Shown piece by piece: positions 35,893 through 45,298 of a stretch of DNA of 64,000 nucleotides. Source of the stretch: Mycolicibacterium brumae (GTDB taxonomy: Bacteria; Actinomycetota; Actinomycetes; Mycobacteriales; Mycobacteriaceae); the NCBI RefSeq assembly GCF_025215495.1, contig NZ_CP104302.1, positions 248,001 to 312,000 of the forward strand, written 5' to 3'. Made by a program: the position numbers and the translations under genes. Under the pieces are notes generated by a model. That model was not told where the DNA came from. It saw nothing but the letters and a program-made list of their open reading frames with translations, and searched no databases. The stretch's first letter is position 1; the number at the start of each line of letters is the position of its first letter.

Positions 35893-36071
35893 GAACGATC
35901 CTCCCGGGTGGCGGTGGGTTGGGCTTCATGTTGCCATGCGGGCGCCGCGGGCACGAGGGCAAGGGCGGTAACGGGTCCGGGGGCGCCGACGACAGATCGG
36001 TAAGCTGGTCTTACTAAGCGGGGTCGGATCGGAACTGCAGCCGTCCCATTTCATTCAGCCAGGAGGTTGCG

Positions 36072-36785
36072 GTGCGGTCCGATCAGGTCGAACGACGGTG
36101 GACCGTGCCCGGGGCGCTGGCGGCGCTGGCCGCCGCGGTGGTGTTGCCGCTGGCCGCGACCCCGGTCGCCCACGCCGACGAGAAAGTGGTGCTCGGCGGG
36201 GGATCGGGGATCGTCGTCGACGATGACGCCTACTGCACGCTGACCTCGATCGGCACGGACAGCTTCGGTGACCTGGTCGGTTTCACTTCCGCGCACTGCG
36301 GCGGGCCGGGCGCGGTGGTGGCGGCCGAGTCGGACAAGGGCCGCATTGTCGGGACCATGGTCGCCGGCAACGACGCGCTGGACTACGCGGTGATCAAATT
36401 CGACCCCGAGCTGGTCGCCCCCACCAACAATGTCAACGGCTTCATCATCGACGGGCTGGGCCCGGACCCGGCGTTCGGCCAGGTGGCCTGCAAGCTGGGC
36501 CGCACCACCGGCCAGTCCTGCGGTGTGACCTGGGGTCCGGGGCAGGACCCGGGCACCATCGTCAATCAGGTCTGCGGCGCGCCCGGGGACTCCGGCGCCC
36601 CGGTCACGGTGAACAACAAGCTGGTCGGGATGTTGCACGGCGCCTACACCGACGCGCTGCCGACCTGCGTCATGAAGTTCATCCCGCTGCACACCCCGGC
36701 GGTGACCATGTCCTTCAACACCCAGCTGGCCGATATCACCGCGAAGAACCGCCACGGCACGGGCTTCCGCCCGACCGGGACTTAA
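36072..36785 (+). CDS. Exported trypsin-like serine protease (Rv3668c-like)
   Basis: 237 residues from a GTG with AGGAGG five bases upstream. The signal peptide ends near VAHA-DE. The S1 triad is visible: TSAHCGG, NDALDYAVIKF and CGAPGDSGAPV. Cysteines around YCTLTS/AHC and the two later pairs suggest disulfides. It should act outside the membrane; the target is unknown. Confidence 0.9.
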   Translation: MRSDQVERRWTVPGALAALAAAVVLPLAATPVAHADEKVVLGGGSGIVVDDDAYCTLTSIGTDSFGDLVGFTSAHCGGPGAVVAAESDKGRIVGTMVAGNDALDYAVIKFDPELVAPTNNVNGFIIDGLGPDPAFGQVACKLGRTTGQSCGVTWGPGQDPGTIVNQVCGAPGDSGAPVTVNNKLVGMLHGAYTDALPTCVMKFIPLHTPAVTMSFNTQLADITAKNRHGTGFRPTGT

Positions 36786-36795
36786 GCGCCCGCCC

Positions 36796-37536
36796 CTACT
36801 TCTTCGCGTCGGCGATGGAAAGCGCCTCCCGGGCGCCCTCACCCATCGCGCGGCAGCTCAGCAGGATCCACTCCCGCAGGCCCTGCTCGGTCCCGGCGGC
36901 GAACCCCGCCGCCGCCTCCCGGTAATCCGATGGCCGGCGCATCCAGTACACCTCTGGCACGCCCAGGCCGTGCGGGTCCAGACCGGTGGCGATGGAGACC
37001 AGCCGGCTGACCGCGCGGGCGACCACCCCGTCGGCGCTGCCGAACGGCGCCAGCGCCAGCAGTTCGCCGTGCGCGACGGCCGCCAGGATCGGCGCGGGCG
37101 CCCGCGAACCGCCGGTGACCAGCTGCGTCACCAGATCCAGCCGCTGGGACACCTCCGGGTCGAGCCGGGGCCGGCCGAGCGCGTCGGCGTCGACCAGGTC
37201 GGCGGCGGCCAGCATGTGCAGCCGGGCCAGCGCCTGCAGCGGGGCGCGCCGCCAGACCCCGATCAGGTTGGTCTCGCCGCCTTCGAGTTCCTGGGTGACG
37301 CGCAGCGCGCCGGCGAACACCGGGTCGCTGGCGGAGTCCTCGTCCAGGCGCAGCGCGCCGCCGTCGAGCACCGAGGAGGCCCGCGCCGCGCGCAGCGAGG
37401 CCTCGGCCGCGGTGACCGGCCAGCCGCGCAGGTTGGCGCGGTGCCGGTGGGCCTTGCCGAGGGCTTCGCGGGCCGCGTCGGCGGCTTCGGTGACGCCGGG
37501 CAGCGCGGCCAACGGGGCCAGCGGGTCAGTGCTCAC
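36796..37536 (-). CDS. Fido (Fic)-like protein with degenerate active site
   Basis: 246 residues from a GTG. The second half (ILAAVAHGELLALAPFGSAD, then GVVARAVSRLVS) has the spacing of a Fic core, but the motif HPFxxGNGRxxR is reduced to APFGSADGVVAR: His and the GNGR turn are lost. It would then lack AMP-transfer activity. It is convergent with the protease gene and divergent from acs. The Fic relation is my inference from pattern; otherwise it is a conserved mycobacterial protein of unknown function. Confidence 0.6.
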   Translation of the reverse strand: MSTDPLAPLAALPGVTEAADAAREALGKAHRHRANLRGWPVTAAEASLRAARASSVLDGGALRLDEDSASDPVFAGALRVTQELEGGETNLIGVWRRAPLQALARLHMLAAADLVDADALGRPRLDPEVSQRLDLVTQLVTGGSRAPAPILAAVAHGELLALAPFGSADGVVARAVSRLVSIATGLDPHGLGVPEVYWMRRPSDYREAAAGFAAGTEQGLREWILLSCRAMGEGAREALSIADAKK

Positions 37537-37636
37537 GGCGTTCGACGCTACCGGGGCGGCAAACGATCCTGGAAAGGCGATTGTATTTCTGTGACTGGCA
37601 ACGCTTATGCAACCTTCGGTGACTAGGCTCACAGCC

Positions 37637-39595
37637 ATGAGCGATGAGCAGCCCGAACTCGAGTCCTACCCGCCGTCCCCGGAATTCGCGGCCAACGCCA
37701 ACGCCACCGCCGCGCTCTACGACGAGGCCGAAGCCGACCGGCTGGCGTTCTGGGCCGCCCAGGCCAACCGGCTGCACTGGGCCACCCCGTTCACCGAGGT
37801 GCTCGACTGGTCCGGCGCCCCGTTCGCCAAGTGGTTCGGCGACGGCAAGCTCAACGTCGCCTACAACTGCGTGGACCGCCACGTGGAGGCCGGCAACGGC
37901 GACCGGGTGGCGCTGCACTGGGAGGGCGAGCCGGTCGGCGACGCCCGCTCCATCACCTACGCCGAACTCAAGGACGAGGTGTGCCGGGCCGCCAACGCGC
38001 TGACCGACCTCGGCGTCGGCAAGGGCGACCGGGTCGCCATCTACATGCCGATGATCCCGGAGGCCGTCGTCGCGATGCTGGCCTGCGCGCGGGTGGGCGC
38101 CCTGCACTCGGTGGTGTTCGCCGGCTATTCCGCGGCGGCCTTGCGGGCCCGCATCGAGGACGCCGAGGCGAAGATGGTCATCACCTCCGACGGCCAGTAC
38201 CGCCGCGGCGCCGCCGCGCCGCTCAAGCCCGGCGTCGACGAGGCGCTGTCCGGCATGGGCGACTGCCCCGTCCGGAACGTGCTGGTGGTGCGCCGCACCG
38301 GCATCGACACCCCGATGACCGAGGGCCGCGACCTGTGGTGGGACGAGGTGATGAACACCGTCTCCAACGAGCACACCCCCGAGGCGTTCGAGTCCGAGCA
38401 CCCGCTGTTCCTGCTGTACACCTCGGGCACCACCGGCAAGCCCAAGGGCGTCGTGCACACCTCCGGCGGCTACCTCACCCAGTCCGCCTACACCCACTTC
38501 AACGTCTTCGACCTCAAGCCGGAGACCGACGTGTACTGGTGCACCGCCGATATCGGCTGGGTCACCGGGCACACCTACATCGTCTACGGGCCGCTGGCCA
38601 ACGGCGCCACCCAGGTGCTCTACGAGGGCACCCCGGCCTCCCCGGATGAGCACCGGCACTTCCAGGTCATCGACAAGTACAAGGTGACCATCTACTACAC
38701 CGCGCCGACGGTGATCCGGACGTTCATGCGCTGGGGCCGCGAGTTGGTCCGCGAGCACGACCTGTCGAGCCTGCGGCTGCTGGGATCGGTCGGCGAGCCG
38801 ATCAACCCAGAGGCCTGGCGCTGGTACCGCCACGTCATGGGCAAGGACCAGACGCCGGTGGTGGACACCTGGTGGCAGACCGAGACCGGCGCGATCATGA
38901 TCTCCCCGCTGCCCGGTGTGACCGACTGCAAGCCGGGTTCGGCGATGCGCCCGCTGCCGGGCATCTCGGCCAAGATCGTCGACGACGACGGCAACGAACT
39001 GCAGCCCGCGCCGGAGTTCGGCGGCGAGGCCACCGGCTACCTGGTGCTGGACAAGCCGTGGCCGTCGATGCTGCGCGGGGTGTGGGGCGACCCGGAGCGG
39101 TTCAAGGAGACCTACTGGTCCCGGTTCGCCGAGCAGGGCTGGTACTTCGCCGGCGACGGCGCCCGGTACGGCTCCGACGGCGAGGTGTGGGTGCTGGGCC
39201 GCATCGACGACGTGATGAACGTGTCCGGGCACCGGATCTCCACGGCCGAGGTGGAGTCGGCGCTGGTGGGCCACGCCGGGGTGGCGGAGGCCGCCGTGGT
39301 CGGCGCCACCGACGCGCACACCGGGCAGGCGATCTGCGCGTTCGTCATCCTCAAGGAGCACGCCGCGGCGCAGTCCACCGAGGACATGGTGCACGAGCTG
39401 CGCGCCGAGGTGGCCCGGGAGATCTCGCCGATCGCCAAGCCGCGGGAGATCCACGTGGTGCCCGAGCTGCCCAAGACCCGCAGCGGCAAGATCATGCGCC
39501 GGTTGTTGCGCGACGTGGCCGAGGGCCGCGAGCTGGGCGACACCTCCACGCTGCTGGACCCGAAGGTGTTCGAGGCGATTCGCGCCGCCAAGTAG
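37637..39595 (+). CDS. acs: Acetyl-CoA synthetase
   Basis: 652 residues from the ATG at 37637. AMP-binding motifs are intact: [39 protein letters not shown] and [13 protein letters not shown]. The C-terminal lysine in [13 protein letters not shown] is the one controlled by reversible acetylation in related enzymes (in mycobacteria by a cAMP-dependent acetyltransferase). It makes acetyl-CoA from acetate, ATP and CoA. A strong hairpin follows. Confidence 0.97.
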   Translation: MSDEQPELESYPPSPEFAANANATAALYDEAEADRLAFWAAQANRLHWATPFTEVLDWSGAPFAKWFGDGKLNVAYNCVDRHVEAGNGDRVALHWEGEPVGDARSITYAELKDEVCRAANALTDLGVGKGDRVAIYMPMIPEAVVAMLACARVGALHSVVFAGYSAAALRARIEDAEAKMVITSDGQYRRGAAAPLKPGVDEALSGMGDCPVRNVLVVRRTGIDTPMTEGRDLWWDEVMNTVSNEHTPEAFESEHPLFLLYTSGTTGKPKGVVHTSGGYLTQSAYTHFNVFDLKPETDVYWCTADIGWVTGHTYIVYGPLANGATQVLYEGTPASPDEHRHFQVIDKYKVTIYYTAPTVIRTFMRWGRELVREHDLSSLRLLGSVGEPINPEAWRWYRHVMGKDQTPVVDTWWQTETGAIMISPLPGVTDCKPGSAMRPLPGISAKIVDDDGNELQPAPEFGGEATGYLVLDKPWPSMLRGVWGDPERFKETYWSRFAEQGWYFAGDGARYGSDGEVWVLGRIDDVMNVSGHRISTAEVESALVGHAGVAEAAVVGATDAHTGQAICAFVILKEHAAAQSTEDMVHELRAEVAREISPIAKPREIHVVPELPKTRSGKIMRRLLRDVAEGRELGDTSTLLDPKVFEAIRAAK

Positions 39596-39607
39596 ACGCA
39601 TACAGAG

Positions 39608-39647
39608 ACCGACCGGTCGCGGGTGCCCCATCCCGCGGCCGGTCGGT
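39608..39647. terminator. Hairpin terminator after acs
   Basis: 16-bp arms starting ACCGACCGGTCGCGGG and CCCGCGGCCGGTCGGT with one wobble pair and an 8-nt loop, followed by TTGCTTTG. Confidence 0.8.
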
Positions 39648-40090
39648 TTGCTTTGACGACGTTGACGTTTCGGAAGTTGTTGACAGACCCCAGAAACGGC
39701 AATGCGGGCGGCGTTCCGAATCACTTCGGCTCACCGCCCGCCAGCACGGGCCACTCGGTTACCAGGCGTGCTAGGTGGGTTGCGCGGGGTGGCCTCGGCG
39801 CTTTGCGATCCGTTACGAATGCGGCCCCACCCGAGGGGTCAGTTGCATTGTCCGGTTTTCTCAAATGCGCAGGCCCGCAACACTTTTGCCCTGTCAGCGG
39901 CTATGGCTCCGCGTGGGTGCCGGGGGACCGTGCTGGGTAGCTCGCTTCGGGAGGTCGACCCTTCTCTTCCGGATCGGTCTTGGCCTTACGAGCTGCCGTG
40001 CTTCATTTGTACTACGTGACTCCGGTCACAGCAAGCATCAAAACGAAGAATGTTCCAAACCCGTTATTTCGCACTGGATTCGGTCCGGAT
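39648..40090. other. 443-bp interval with no convincing gene
   Basis: Between the acs terminator and the convergent HAD hydrolase gene. Base composition is less GC-rich than the flanks. Short ORFs on the plus strand have no ribosome site, no domain and no mycobacterial codon bias. In M. tuberculosis a dipeptide ABC operon (Rv3666c-3663c) lies here; nothing recognisable of it remains. Confidence 0.6.
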
Positions 40091-40960
40091 TCACTGCTGC
40101 CGCTCGGGCAGGTAGCGACGGATGAGGGTGTAGGCGAGCGCCCCGGAGGCCAGCGCGGACAGCGCCACCGCGGCCGAGGTGGCCACGGCCGCGCCCGACG
40201 GCGCGCTGATCCGGTCGCGCAGGCCGACGGGGCGGGTGAAGGTCTGCACCGGCCAGCCGCGCGCGACGGCCTCCTTGCGCAGCGCGCGGTCCGGGTTGAC
40301 GACGGTCGGGTGCCCGACCTCCGAGAGCATCGGGATGTCGGTGATCGAGTCGGAGTAGGCGTAGCAGTGGTCGAGCTGGTAGCCCTCGTGCGCGGCCAGC
40401 TCGCGGATCGCCTCGGCCTTGGCCTCGCCGTAGCAGTAGAACGCGATGTCGCCGGTGTACTTGCCGTCCTCGATCACCATCTGGGTGGCCATCGCGTGGG
40501 TGGCGCCCAGCGCCTTGGCGATCGGGGCGACGACCTCGTCGCCGGAGGTGGACACCACCACCACGTCGTGTCCGCACAGCCGGTGCGCGGCGATCAGGTC
40601 CTTGGCTTCGGCGTAGACCAGCGGGGTGACGATGTCGTGCAGCGTCTCACTGATCAGCGCGCGGACCTGCTCGACGTCCCAGCCCGAGCACATCGAGGTG
40701 ATGAACGCGCGCATCCCCTCCATCTGGTCGTGGTCGGCCCCGGACATCATGTACAGGAACTGGGCGTAGCTTGATTTGAGGACGGCCCGCCTATTCAGCA
40801 GTCCTTCGTTGAAAAAAGGTTTGCTGAAGGCAAACACGCTGGACTTGGCGATGACGGTTTTGTCCAGGTCGAAGAAGGCGGCGGCACGGATCGGGCCGGC
40901 CGATGAGGGTTGGTCGGCGGGTGTCGCCGATGGTCCGGGCGCGGGTGCGGTGTCGGGCAC
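40091..40960 (-). CDS. HAD-superfamily hydrolase, subfamily IB (Rv3661-like)
   Basis: 289 residues from a GTG. HAD motifs: AAFFDLDKTVIAKSS (I), VVVVSTSGDEVV (II) and YAYSDSITDIPML (III/IV). The C-terminus carries one membrane helix (VALSALASGALAYTLI). This is the HAD-IB group near Ssd that includes a protein linked to development in streptomycetes (recollection). It would dephosphorylate a small molecule or protein at the membrane. Divergent from 6C RNA and ssd. Confidence 0.9.
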   Translation of the reverse strand: MPDTAPAPGPSATPADQPSSAGPIRAAAFFDLDKTVIAKSSVFAFSKPFFNEGLLNRRAVLKSSYAQFLYMMSGADHDQMEGMRAFITSMCSGWDVEQVRALISETLHDIVTPLVYAEAKDLIAAHRLCGHDVVVVSTSGDEVVAPIAKALGATHAMATQMVIEDGKYTGDIAFYCYGEAKAEAIRELAAHEGYQLDHCYAYSDSITDIPMLSEVGHPTVVNPDRALRKEAVARGWPVQTFTRPVGLRDRISAPSGAAVATSAAVALSALASGALAYTLIRRYLPERQQ

Positions 40961-41080
40961 GAAACCAGGATAGGCTGCGTGCCCTCGCGACCCGACGCCA
41001 CGGCGTAAATGAGAGTGCGTCCCGAATGTCTGAGACTGAAAAAATGCAGCTCAGGACGAATCGCCGAGGAATTTTGGGTC

Positions 41081-41111
41081 TTGCGCTAACTGCAGTACCC
41101 GCGTGTATAGT
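41081..41111 (+). promoter_or_regulatory. Probable promoter of 6C RNA
   Basis: TTGCGC at 41081-41086 and TATAGT at 41106-41111 with 19-bp spacing. TATAGT is a strong -10 for this genome and would start transcription just before the RNA hairpins. Confidence 0.6.
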
Positions 41112-41118
41112 GGGCATT

Positions 41119-41216
41119 ACCCGGCTTACGCTGGGAGTGCATCAGCCCGACCCCCCGGGGCTGATGCATGACGACCCTCGCCTCCTCCCCCCCCTGGCGG
41201 GGGTCGTCCCTTTTCT
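41119..41216 (+). ncRNA. 6C small RNA (B11/Ncr-type, actinobacterial)
   Basis: Two C-rich-loop hairpins: TGCATCAGCCC, loop with six C, GGGGCTGATGCA (41138-41168), then GACGACCC, loop with CTCCCCCCC, GGGTCGTC (41170-41208), ended by CCCTTTTC. This is the 6C RNA signature. In M. tuberculosis 6C (B11) lies between Rv3661 and Rv3660c and is read in the direction of Rv3660c; the same neighbours and direction occur here. Its C-rich loops pair with G-rich ribosome sites of target mRNAs. The 5' end is estimated from the -10. Confidence 0.93.
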
Positions 41217-41265
41217 CGGGTACGTTCACCTGCCGCGACGCGATCCATTCGCTCCTTAATTAGCT

Positions 41266-41290
41266 GGAACCCAAGTAATTCTTGGGTTCC
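41266..41290. other. Perfect hairpin between 6C RNA and ssd
   Basis: GGAACCCAAG-TAATT-CTTGGGTTCC, 10-bp perfect arms. No T-tract follows. It may be a second terminator for read-through from 6C or part of the ssd leader, which extends to 41429. Confidence 0.6.
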
Positions 41291-41429
41291 TCTCAGGTGT
41301 TCATGTGCCGACGGTATTGATTGGCGCCTTTTGCGACCGTTCACCCGACGTTCTGCACAGATCCGGATTCATCCCCAGCCGCGGGCATCCTGACTGGTGA
41401 GCGCACATCCGCCGGCGCACCGTGGGCGG

Positions 41430-42488
41430 ATGACCGACCCCGCCGTGCTGGCCCTCATCTCCGACCCCGCCCTGCGCGAGGACCTCGACCGCGTCGCCGC
41501 CGCCGCGGGCCTGCGCGTCGTGCACCAGGCGGCCGGCGCCACCCCCGACCGGCGGGCCTGGAAGGCCGCGGCGGCGATCGTGCTGGACCCCGCGGCGGCC
41601 GCGGACTGCCTGGGCCCACGCCGGCCCGCGATCTATGTGGTCACGGCGTTCGAGGCAGGCGCGGAGACGCTGCGCGCGGCGCTGGCGGTCGGCGCCGGAG
41701 ACGCCCTGCGACTGCCCGACGACGAGCAGGCCCTGCTGCGGGCCCTGGCCGAGGCCGGCGGCGGCGTGCGCGATGACCGGGTGGCCGCCGGCGCGCTGCT
41801 GGCGGTGTTGCCGGGCCACGGCGGCGCGGGCGCCTCGGTGCTGGCCGCCGCGCTCGCCCAACGGGCGGGTGACGCGCTGCTGGTCGACCTCGACGAGCTC
41901 GGCGGCGGCGTCGACCTGCTGTTCGCGCGGGAGAACGATCCGGGGCTGCGCTGGCCCGACCTCACGGTGTGCGACGGCGGACTGGATTGGGCGGCGCTGC
42001 GGCGGGCGCTGCCCGGTGACGGCCATCCGAGCCTGCTGTCGGCGGGGCCGGGGGCCGAGATCTCGCCCACCACCCTGCTCGCGGTGTGCGACGCGGCGCG
42101 CCGAGCCGGTGTCACCGTCGTCTGCGATCTGCCCGGTAGGCCCGGTGAAGCGGCCGAAACCGCGCTACGGGCAGCCGATCTCGTGGTGCTGGTGTGCCAG
42201 GCGACGGTCCGCGGATGCGCGGGCGCCCGGGCGCGCTCCCACGGCCTGGCGGCCTTCCCGAACAGCGGAGTGGTGGTGCGCGGTCCCGCGCCCGGCGGCC
42301 TGCGGGCAGCCGACATCGCGGCGGCCACCGGGCTGCCGCTGCTGGCCGCCATGCGCCCCGAGCCGATGCTCGCCGAACGACTGGAACGCAGCAGATTGCG
42401 GCTGCGCTCTCGCGGCCCGCTGGCGCAGGCGGCCGGCGCCGTCCTGGGACTCGTTGAACAGCAGCACCTCTCGGCGCGGTCGGCGTGA
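41430..42488 (+). CDS. ssd: Septum-site-determining-like protein Ssd (TadZ/CpaE type)
   Basis: 352 residues from the ATG at 41430 (a GTG at 41397 is possible). It is a MinD/ParA-like protein with an N-terminal receiver-like region and a Walker A region reduced to GHGGAGASVLAAALA, the usual Lys replaced by Ala. Known Ssd proteins of mycobacteria share such degeneration and influence septum formation and dormancy genes. It overlaps the start of tadA by GTGA, so it is the TadZ partner of the Flp-type system. Confidence 0.88.
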   Translation: MTDPAVLALISDPALREDLDRVAAAAGLRVVHQAAGATPDRRAWKAAAAIVLDPAAAADCLGPRRPAIYVVTAFEAGAETLRAALAVGAGDALRLPDDEQALLRALAEAGGGVRDDRVAAGALLAVLPGHGGAGASVLAAALAQRAGDALLVDLDELGGGVDLLFARENDPGLRWPDLTVCDGGLDWAALRRALPGDGHPSLLSAGPGAEISPTTLLAVCDAARRAGVTVVCDLPGRPGEAAETALRAADLVVLVCQATVRGCAGARARSHGLAAFPNSGVVVRGPAPGGLRAADIAAATGLPLLAAMRPEPMLAERLERSRLRLRSRGPLAQAAGAVLGLVEQQHLSARSA

Positions 42489-43639
42489 ACACCTCGCTGA
42501 TCGACCGGGTCCGCGACCGGCTGGCCGCCGAGCCCGGGCCGCTGCGGCCCGCCGTCGTCGCGCAGGCCATTCGCGCCGAGACCGGCGGCGTGCTCGGTGA
42601 CGCGGAGGTGCTCGCCGGGCTGCGCCTGCTGCAGACCGAACTCACCGGCGCCGGGCTGCTGCAACCCCTGCTGGGCGGCCCGAACGTCACCGACGTGCTG
42701 GTCACCGCGCCCGAATCTGTGTGGGTCGACGATGGAAACGGTTTGCGGCGCAGTGGTATTCGATTCGACAACGAGGCTGCGGTGCGCAGACTCGCACAAC
42801 GGCTGGCGCTGGCCGCCGGCCGTCGGCTCGATGACGCGCAACCCTGGGTCGACGGTCTACTCACCGGCTGCGGGAGGTTCAACGTCCGGCTGCACGCCGT
42901 GTTGCCGCCGATCGCGGTGGCCGGCACCGCGATCTCACTGCGGGTGCTGCGCCCCGCCGACCAGGACCTGGCCGGCCTGGTCGCCGCCGGATCGATCCCC
43001 GCGCACGTGGCCGAGGTGCTCACCAGCATCGTCGCGGCGAAGCTCGCGTTCCTGGTCACCGGCGGCACCGGCGCCGGCAAGACGACGCTGCTTGCCGCGC
43101 TGCTCGCACAGGTCACCGGGCACGAGCGGATCGTCTGCGTCGAGGACGCCGCCGAACTGGCCCCCGCGCACCCGCACCTGGTGCGGCTGGTGGCCCGCGG
43201 CGCGAACATCGAGGGCGCGGGCGAGATCACCGTGCGCCAGCTGGTCCGCCAGGCGCTGCGGATGCGCCCGGACCGCATCGTGGTCGGGGAGGTGCGCGGC
43301 CCGGAGGTGGTGGACCTGCTCGGCGCGCTCAACACCGGCCACGACGGCGGGGCCGGCACCGTGCACGCCAACAACCCCGCCGAACTGCCCGCCCGGCTGG
43401 AAGCCCTGGCCGCGATGGGTGGCATGGGCCGCGCGGCGCTGCACAGCCAACTCGCGGCCGCCGTCCGGGTGATCCTGCACCTCGGCCGCGGGCCCGACGG
43501 GCGCCGACGGCTCGCCGAGATCGCGCTGCTGACCGTCGACGCCGATCGCCGCTGTCAGGCGGTCACCGCGTGGCACGTCGACACCGGCCCCGGACCTGCG
43601 GCCGCCGACCTGCACGCGCTGATCAAGGACACCCGGTGA
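42485..43639 (+). CDS. tadA: TadA/CpaF secretion ATPase
   Basis: 384 residues from a GTG overlapping the ssd stop. Type II/IV secretion ATPase motifs: Walker A VTGGTGAGKTTLLAALL, Asp box IVCVEDAAELAP, Walker B MRPDRIVVGEVRG and His box AGTVHANNPAELPARLEAL. It powers assembly of a Flp-type pilus or secretion fibre at the cytoplasmic face. The next gene again overlaps by GTGA. Equivalent to Rv3659c. Confidence 0.95.
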   Translation: MNTSLIDRVRDRLAAEPGPLRPAVVAQAIRAETGGVLGDAEVLAGLRLLQTELTGAGLLQPLLGGPNVTDVLVTAPESVWVDDGNGLRRSGIRFDNEAAVRRLAQRLALAAGRRLDDAQPWVDGLLTGCGRFNVRLHAVLPPIAVAGTAISLRVLRPADQDLAGLVAAGSIPAHVAEVLTSIVAAKLAFLVTGGTGAGKTTLLAALLAQVTGHERIVCVEDAAELAPAHPHLVRLVARGANIEGAGEITVRQLVRQALRMRPDRIVVGEVRGPEVVDLLGALNTGHDGGAGTVHANNPAELPARLEALAAMGGMGRAALHSQLAAAVRVILHLGRGPDGRRRLAEIALLTVDADRRCQAVTAWHVDTGPGPAAADLHALIKDTR

Positions 43640-44418
43640 ACGGGCCGGCGCTCGCGGCGACGGCGCTGGCGTGTGCGGTGCTCGCCGCGCCCGGGCCGCC
43701 GCTGCGCCGACTGCCCCGGCAGCCGCCCCGGCGCCGACTCCCGGCGACCGCACTGGCGGCGACTGCCGCGGCCGCGCTGATCGTCGCCACCGCCGCGCTG
43801 ATGACCCCGGCCGTCGCGTTGTCCGCGGCGCTGCTGGCCGTTGCCGTGGCGGTTCGGGTCCGGGCCGGGAGACGACGCCGGGCCGCCGAGCGGCAGACCG
43901 CGGCGCTCGGTGGCGCGCTGGAGGCCATGGTCAGCGAGTTGCGGATCGGCGCGCACCCGGTGCGAGCGCTGACCGTCGCCGCCGCCGAGGCGCCGGACGT
44001 GCTGGCCCGCGTGGCCGCCCGCGCCAGCCTCGGCGGCGATGTTCCCACCGCGCTCACCGACGCGGCCCAGCGCTCCGGCGGCCCGGCCCGCTGGCGCCGA
44101 CTGGCGGCCGTCTGGCGCCTCGCCGACCAGCGCGGACTGGCGGTCGCGGACCTGATGCACGCCGCTCACACCGACATCGTGGAGCGGCAACGCCACCGCG
44201 ACGCGGTCGCCGCGCAACTCGCCGGCGCTCGGGCCACCACGGCGATCCTGGCCGCGCTGCCCGCCCTCGGGATCGTGTTGGGCGCGGCGCTGGGCGCCCG
44301 GCCCCTGGATTTTCTCACCGGGCCCGGCGGGTGGTGCCTGCTGCTGGGCGTCGGGTTCCTGTCCGCCGGCCTGCTGTGGGCCGGCCGGCTGACCGACCGC
44401 GTGCTGGAGGTCTCGTGA
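43636..44418 (+). CDS. tadB: TadB-like membrane protein of the Tad secretion system
   Basis: 260 residues from a GTG overlapping tadA's stop. Two N-terminal helices, a cytosolic T2SSF-type domain (ALEAMVSELRIGAHPVRAL, ADQRGLAVADLM) and two C-terminal helices. It forms the inner-membrane platform with TadC. The last 30 bp are repeated immediately downstream, separating it from tadC. Confidence 0.9.
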   Translation: MNGPALAATALACAVLAAPGPPLRRLPRQPPRRRLPATALAATAAAALIVATAALMTPAVALSAALLAVAVAVRVRAGRRRRAAERQTAALGGALEAMVSELRIGAHPVRALTVAAAEAPDVLARVAARASLGGDVPTALTDAAQRSGGPARWRRLAAVWRLADQRGLAVADLMHAAHTDIVERQRHRDAVAAQLAGARATTAILAALPALGIVLGAALGARPLDFLTGPGGWCLLLGVGFLSAGLLWAGRLTDRVLEVS

Positions 44419-44476
44419 CCGCCGTGCTGCTGCTGACCGACCGCGTGCTGGAGGTCTCGTGATCGCCGCGCTATTG
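44389..44476 (+). repeat. 44-bp tandem duplication at the tadB/tadC junction
   Basis: 44389-44432 and 44433-44476 match at about 40 of 44 positions, beginning CTGACCGACCGCGTGCTGG. The first copy holds the end of tadB and a copy of tadC's first codons; the second holds a copy of tadB's end and the true tadC start. The result is a 14-codon relic starting GTG ACC GCC and ending in a second LEVS-stop. Confidence 0.9.
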
Positions 44477-45022
44477 CTCGCCGCCGCCCTGCTCGTGATT
44501 CCTGCGCGAGCCCACGCCCGGATTCGCCCGGCGCCCGTTCGCGCCACCATCCCGGATGTCCGCGCCGACAACGACCCGTTCGCGTTGGCCGCGGCGTTCG
44601 ACGTGCTCGCGGTCTGCCTGCGAGCCGGGATGCCGGTGGCCGCGGCCGCCGCGGCGACGGCCGCCCTCGCCCCGCCAACGCTGGCCCGGCTGCTGCGCGG
44701 CGGCGCCGATCTGCTGGCCCTGGGCGCCGACCCCGCCACCGCCTGGTCCGCCGCACCTGAGCTCGACGACCAATGCGCGGCGCTGCTGCGGCTGGCCCGC
44801 CGGTCGGCCGCCTCGGGCGCCGCGCTGGCCCAGGGCTTGGTCGAGCTCGCCGAACAAGTCCGCGACGACGCCCGCAACGCCGCCCGCGCCAATGCCGAAC
44901 GCGCCGGGGTGCTGATCGCCGGGCCGCTGGGCCTGTGCTTCCTGCCGGCGTTCGTCTGCCTGGGCGTGATCCCGGTGGTCGCCGGACTGGCCGGCCAGGT
45001 GCTCGGCAAAGGCGTGCTGTGA
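44459..45022 (+). CDS. tadC: TadC-like membrane protein
   Basis: 187 residues from a GTG. Short N-terminal helix, T2SSF-type domain (AAAFDVLAVCLRAGMPVAAA, SGAALAQGLVELAEQVRDDA) and a C-terminal pair of helices ending GVIPVVAGLAGQVLG. It pairs with TadB. Equivalent to Rv3657c. Confidence 0.88.
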   Translation: MIAALLLAAALLVIPARAHARIRPAPVRATIPDVRADNDPFALAAAFDVLAVCLRAGMPVAAAAAATAALAPPTLARLLRGGADLLALGADPATAWSAAPELDDQCAALLRLARRSAASGAALAQGLVELAEQVRDDARNAARANAERAGVLIAGPLGLCFLPAFVCLGVIPVVAGLAGQVLGKGVL

Positions 45023-45052
45023 CCGACAGCCGACAGAGAAAGGAACACACCC

Positions 45053-45298
45053 ATGAGGAACCCGGAGACGACCGCGACCCCCGCGGCCTGTGCGACGAAA
45101 CCCACTGTCCGAGAGATGATCTCAGCACGGATATGGGCGTTGGCCGTCGACGACGACGGTATGTCCACCGTGGAGTACGCCATCGGCACGATCGCCGCCG
45201 CGGCGTTCGGCGCGATCCTCTACACGGTGGTGACCGGCGACTCGGTCGTCAGCGCGCTGACGGGGATCATCAACCGCGCGCTCAGCGTGCGGATCTGA
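45053..45298 (+). CDS. Flp pilin-like protein (DUF4244)
   Basis: 81 residues; AAAGGAA precedes the ATG. The pilin-like core DGMSTVEYAIGTIAAAAFG has the G-x4-E pattern of Flp prepilins (Gly, then Glu five residues on) and a hydrophobic helix behind it, ending with a second helix. It is probably the major subunit of the tad-dependent fibre. No prepilin peptidase lies in the window. Equivalent to Rv3656c. Confidence 0.9.
   Translation: MRNPETTATPAACATKPTVREMISARIWALAVDDDGMSTVEYAIGTIAAAAFGAILYTVVTGDSVVSALTGIINRALSVRI

Noticed and set aside
39623..40019. Overlapping plus-strand ORFs after acs
   Set aside because: No ribosome site, no domain, and codon use unlike neighbouring genes.
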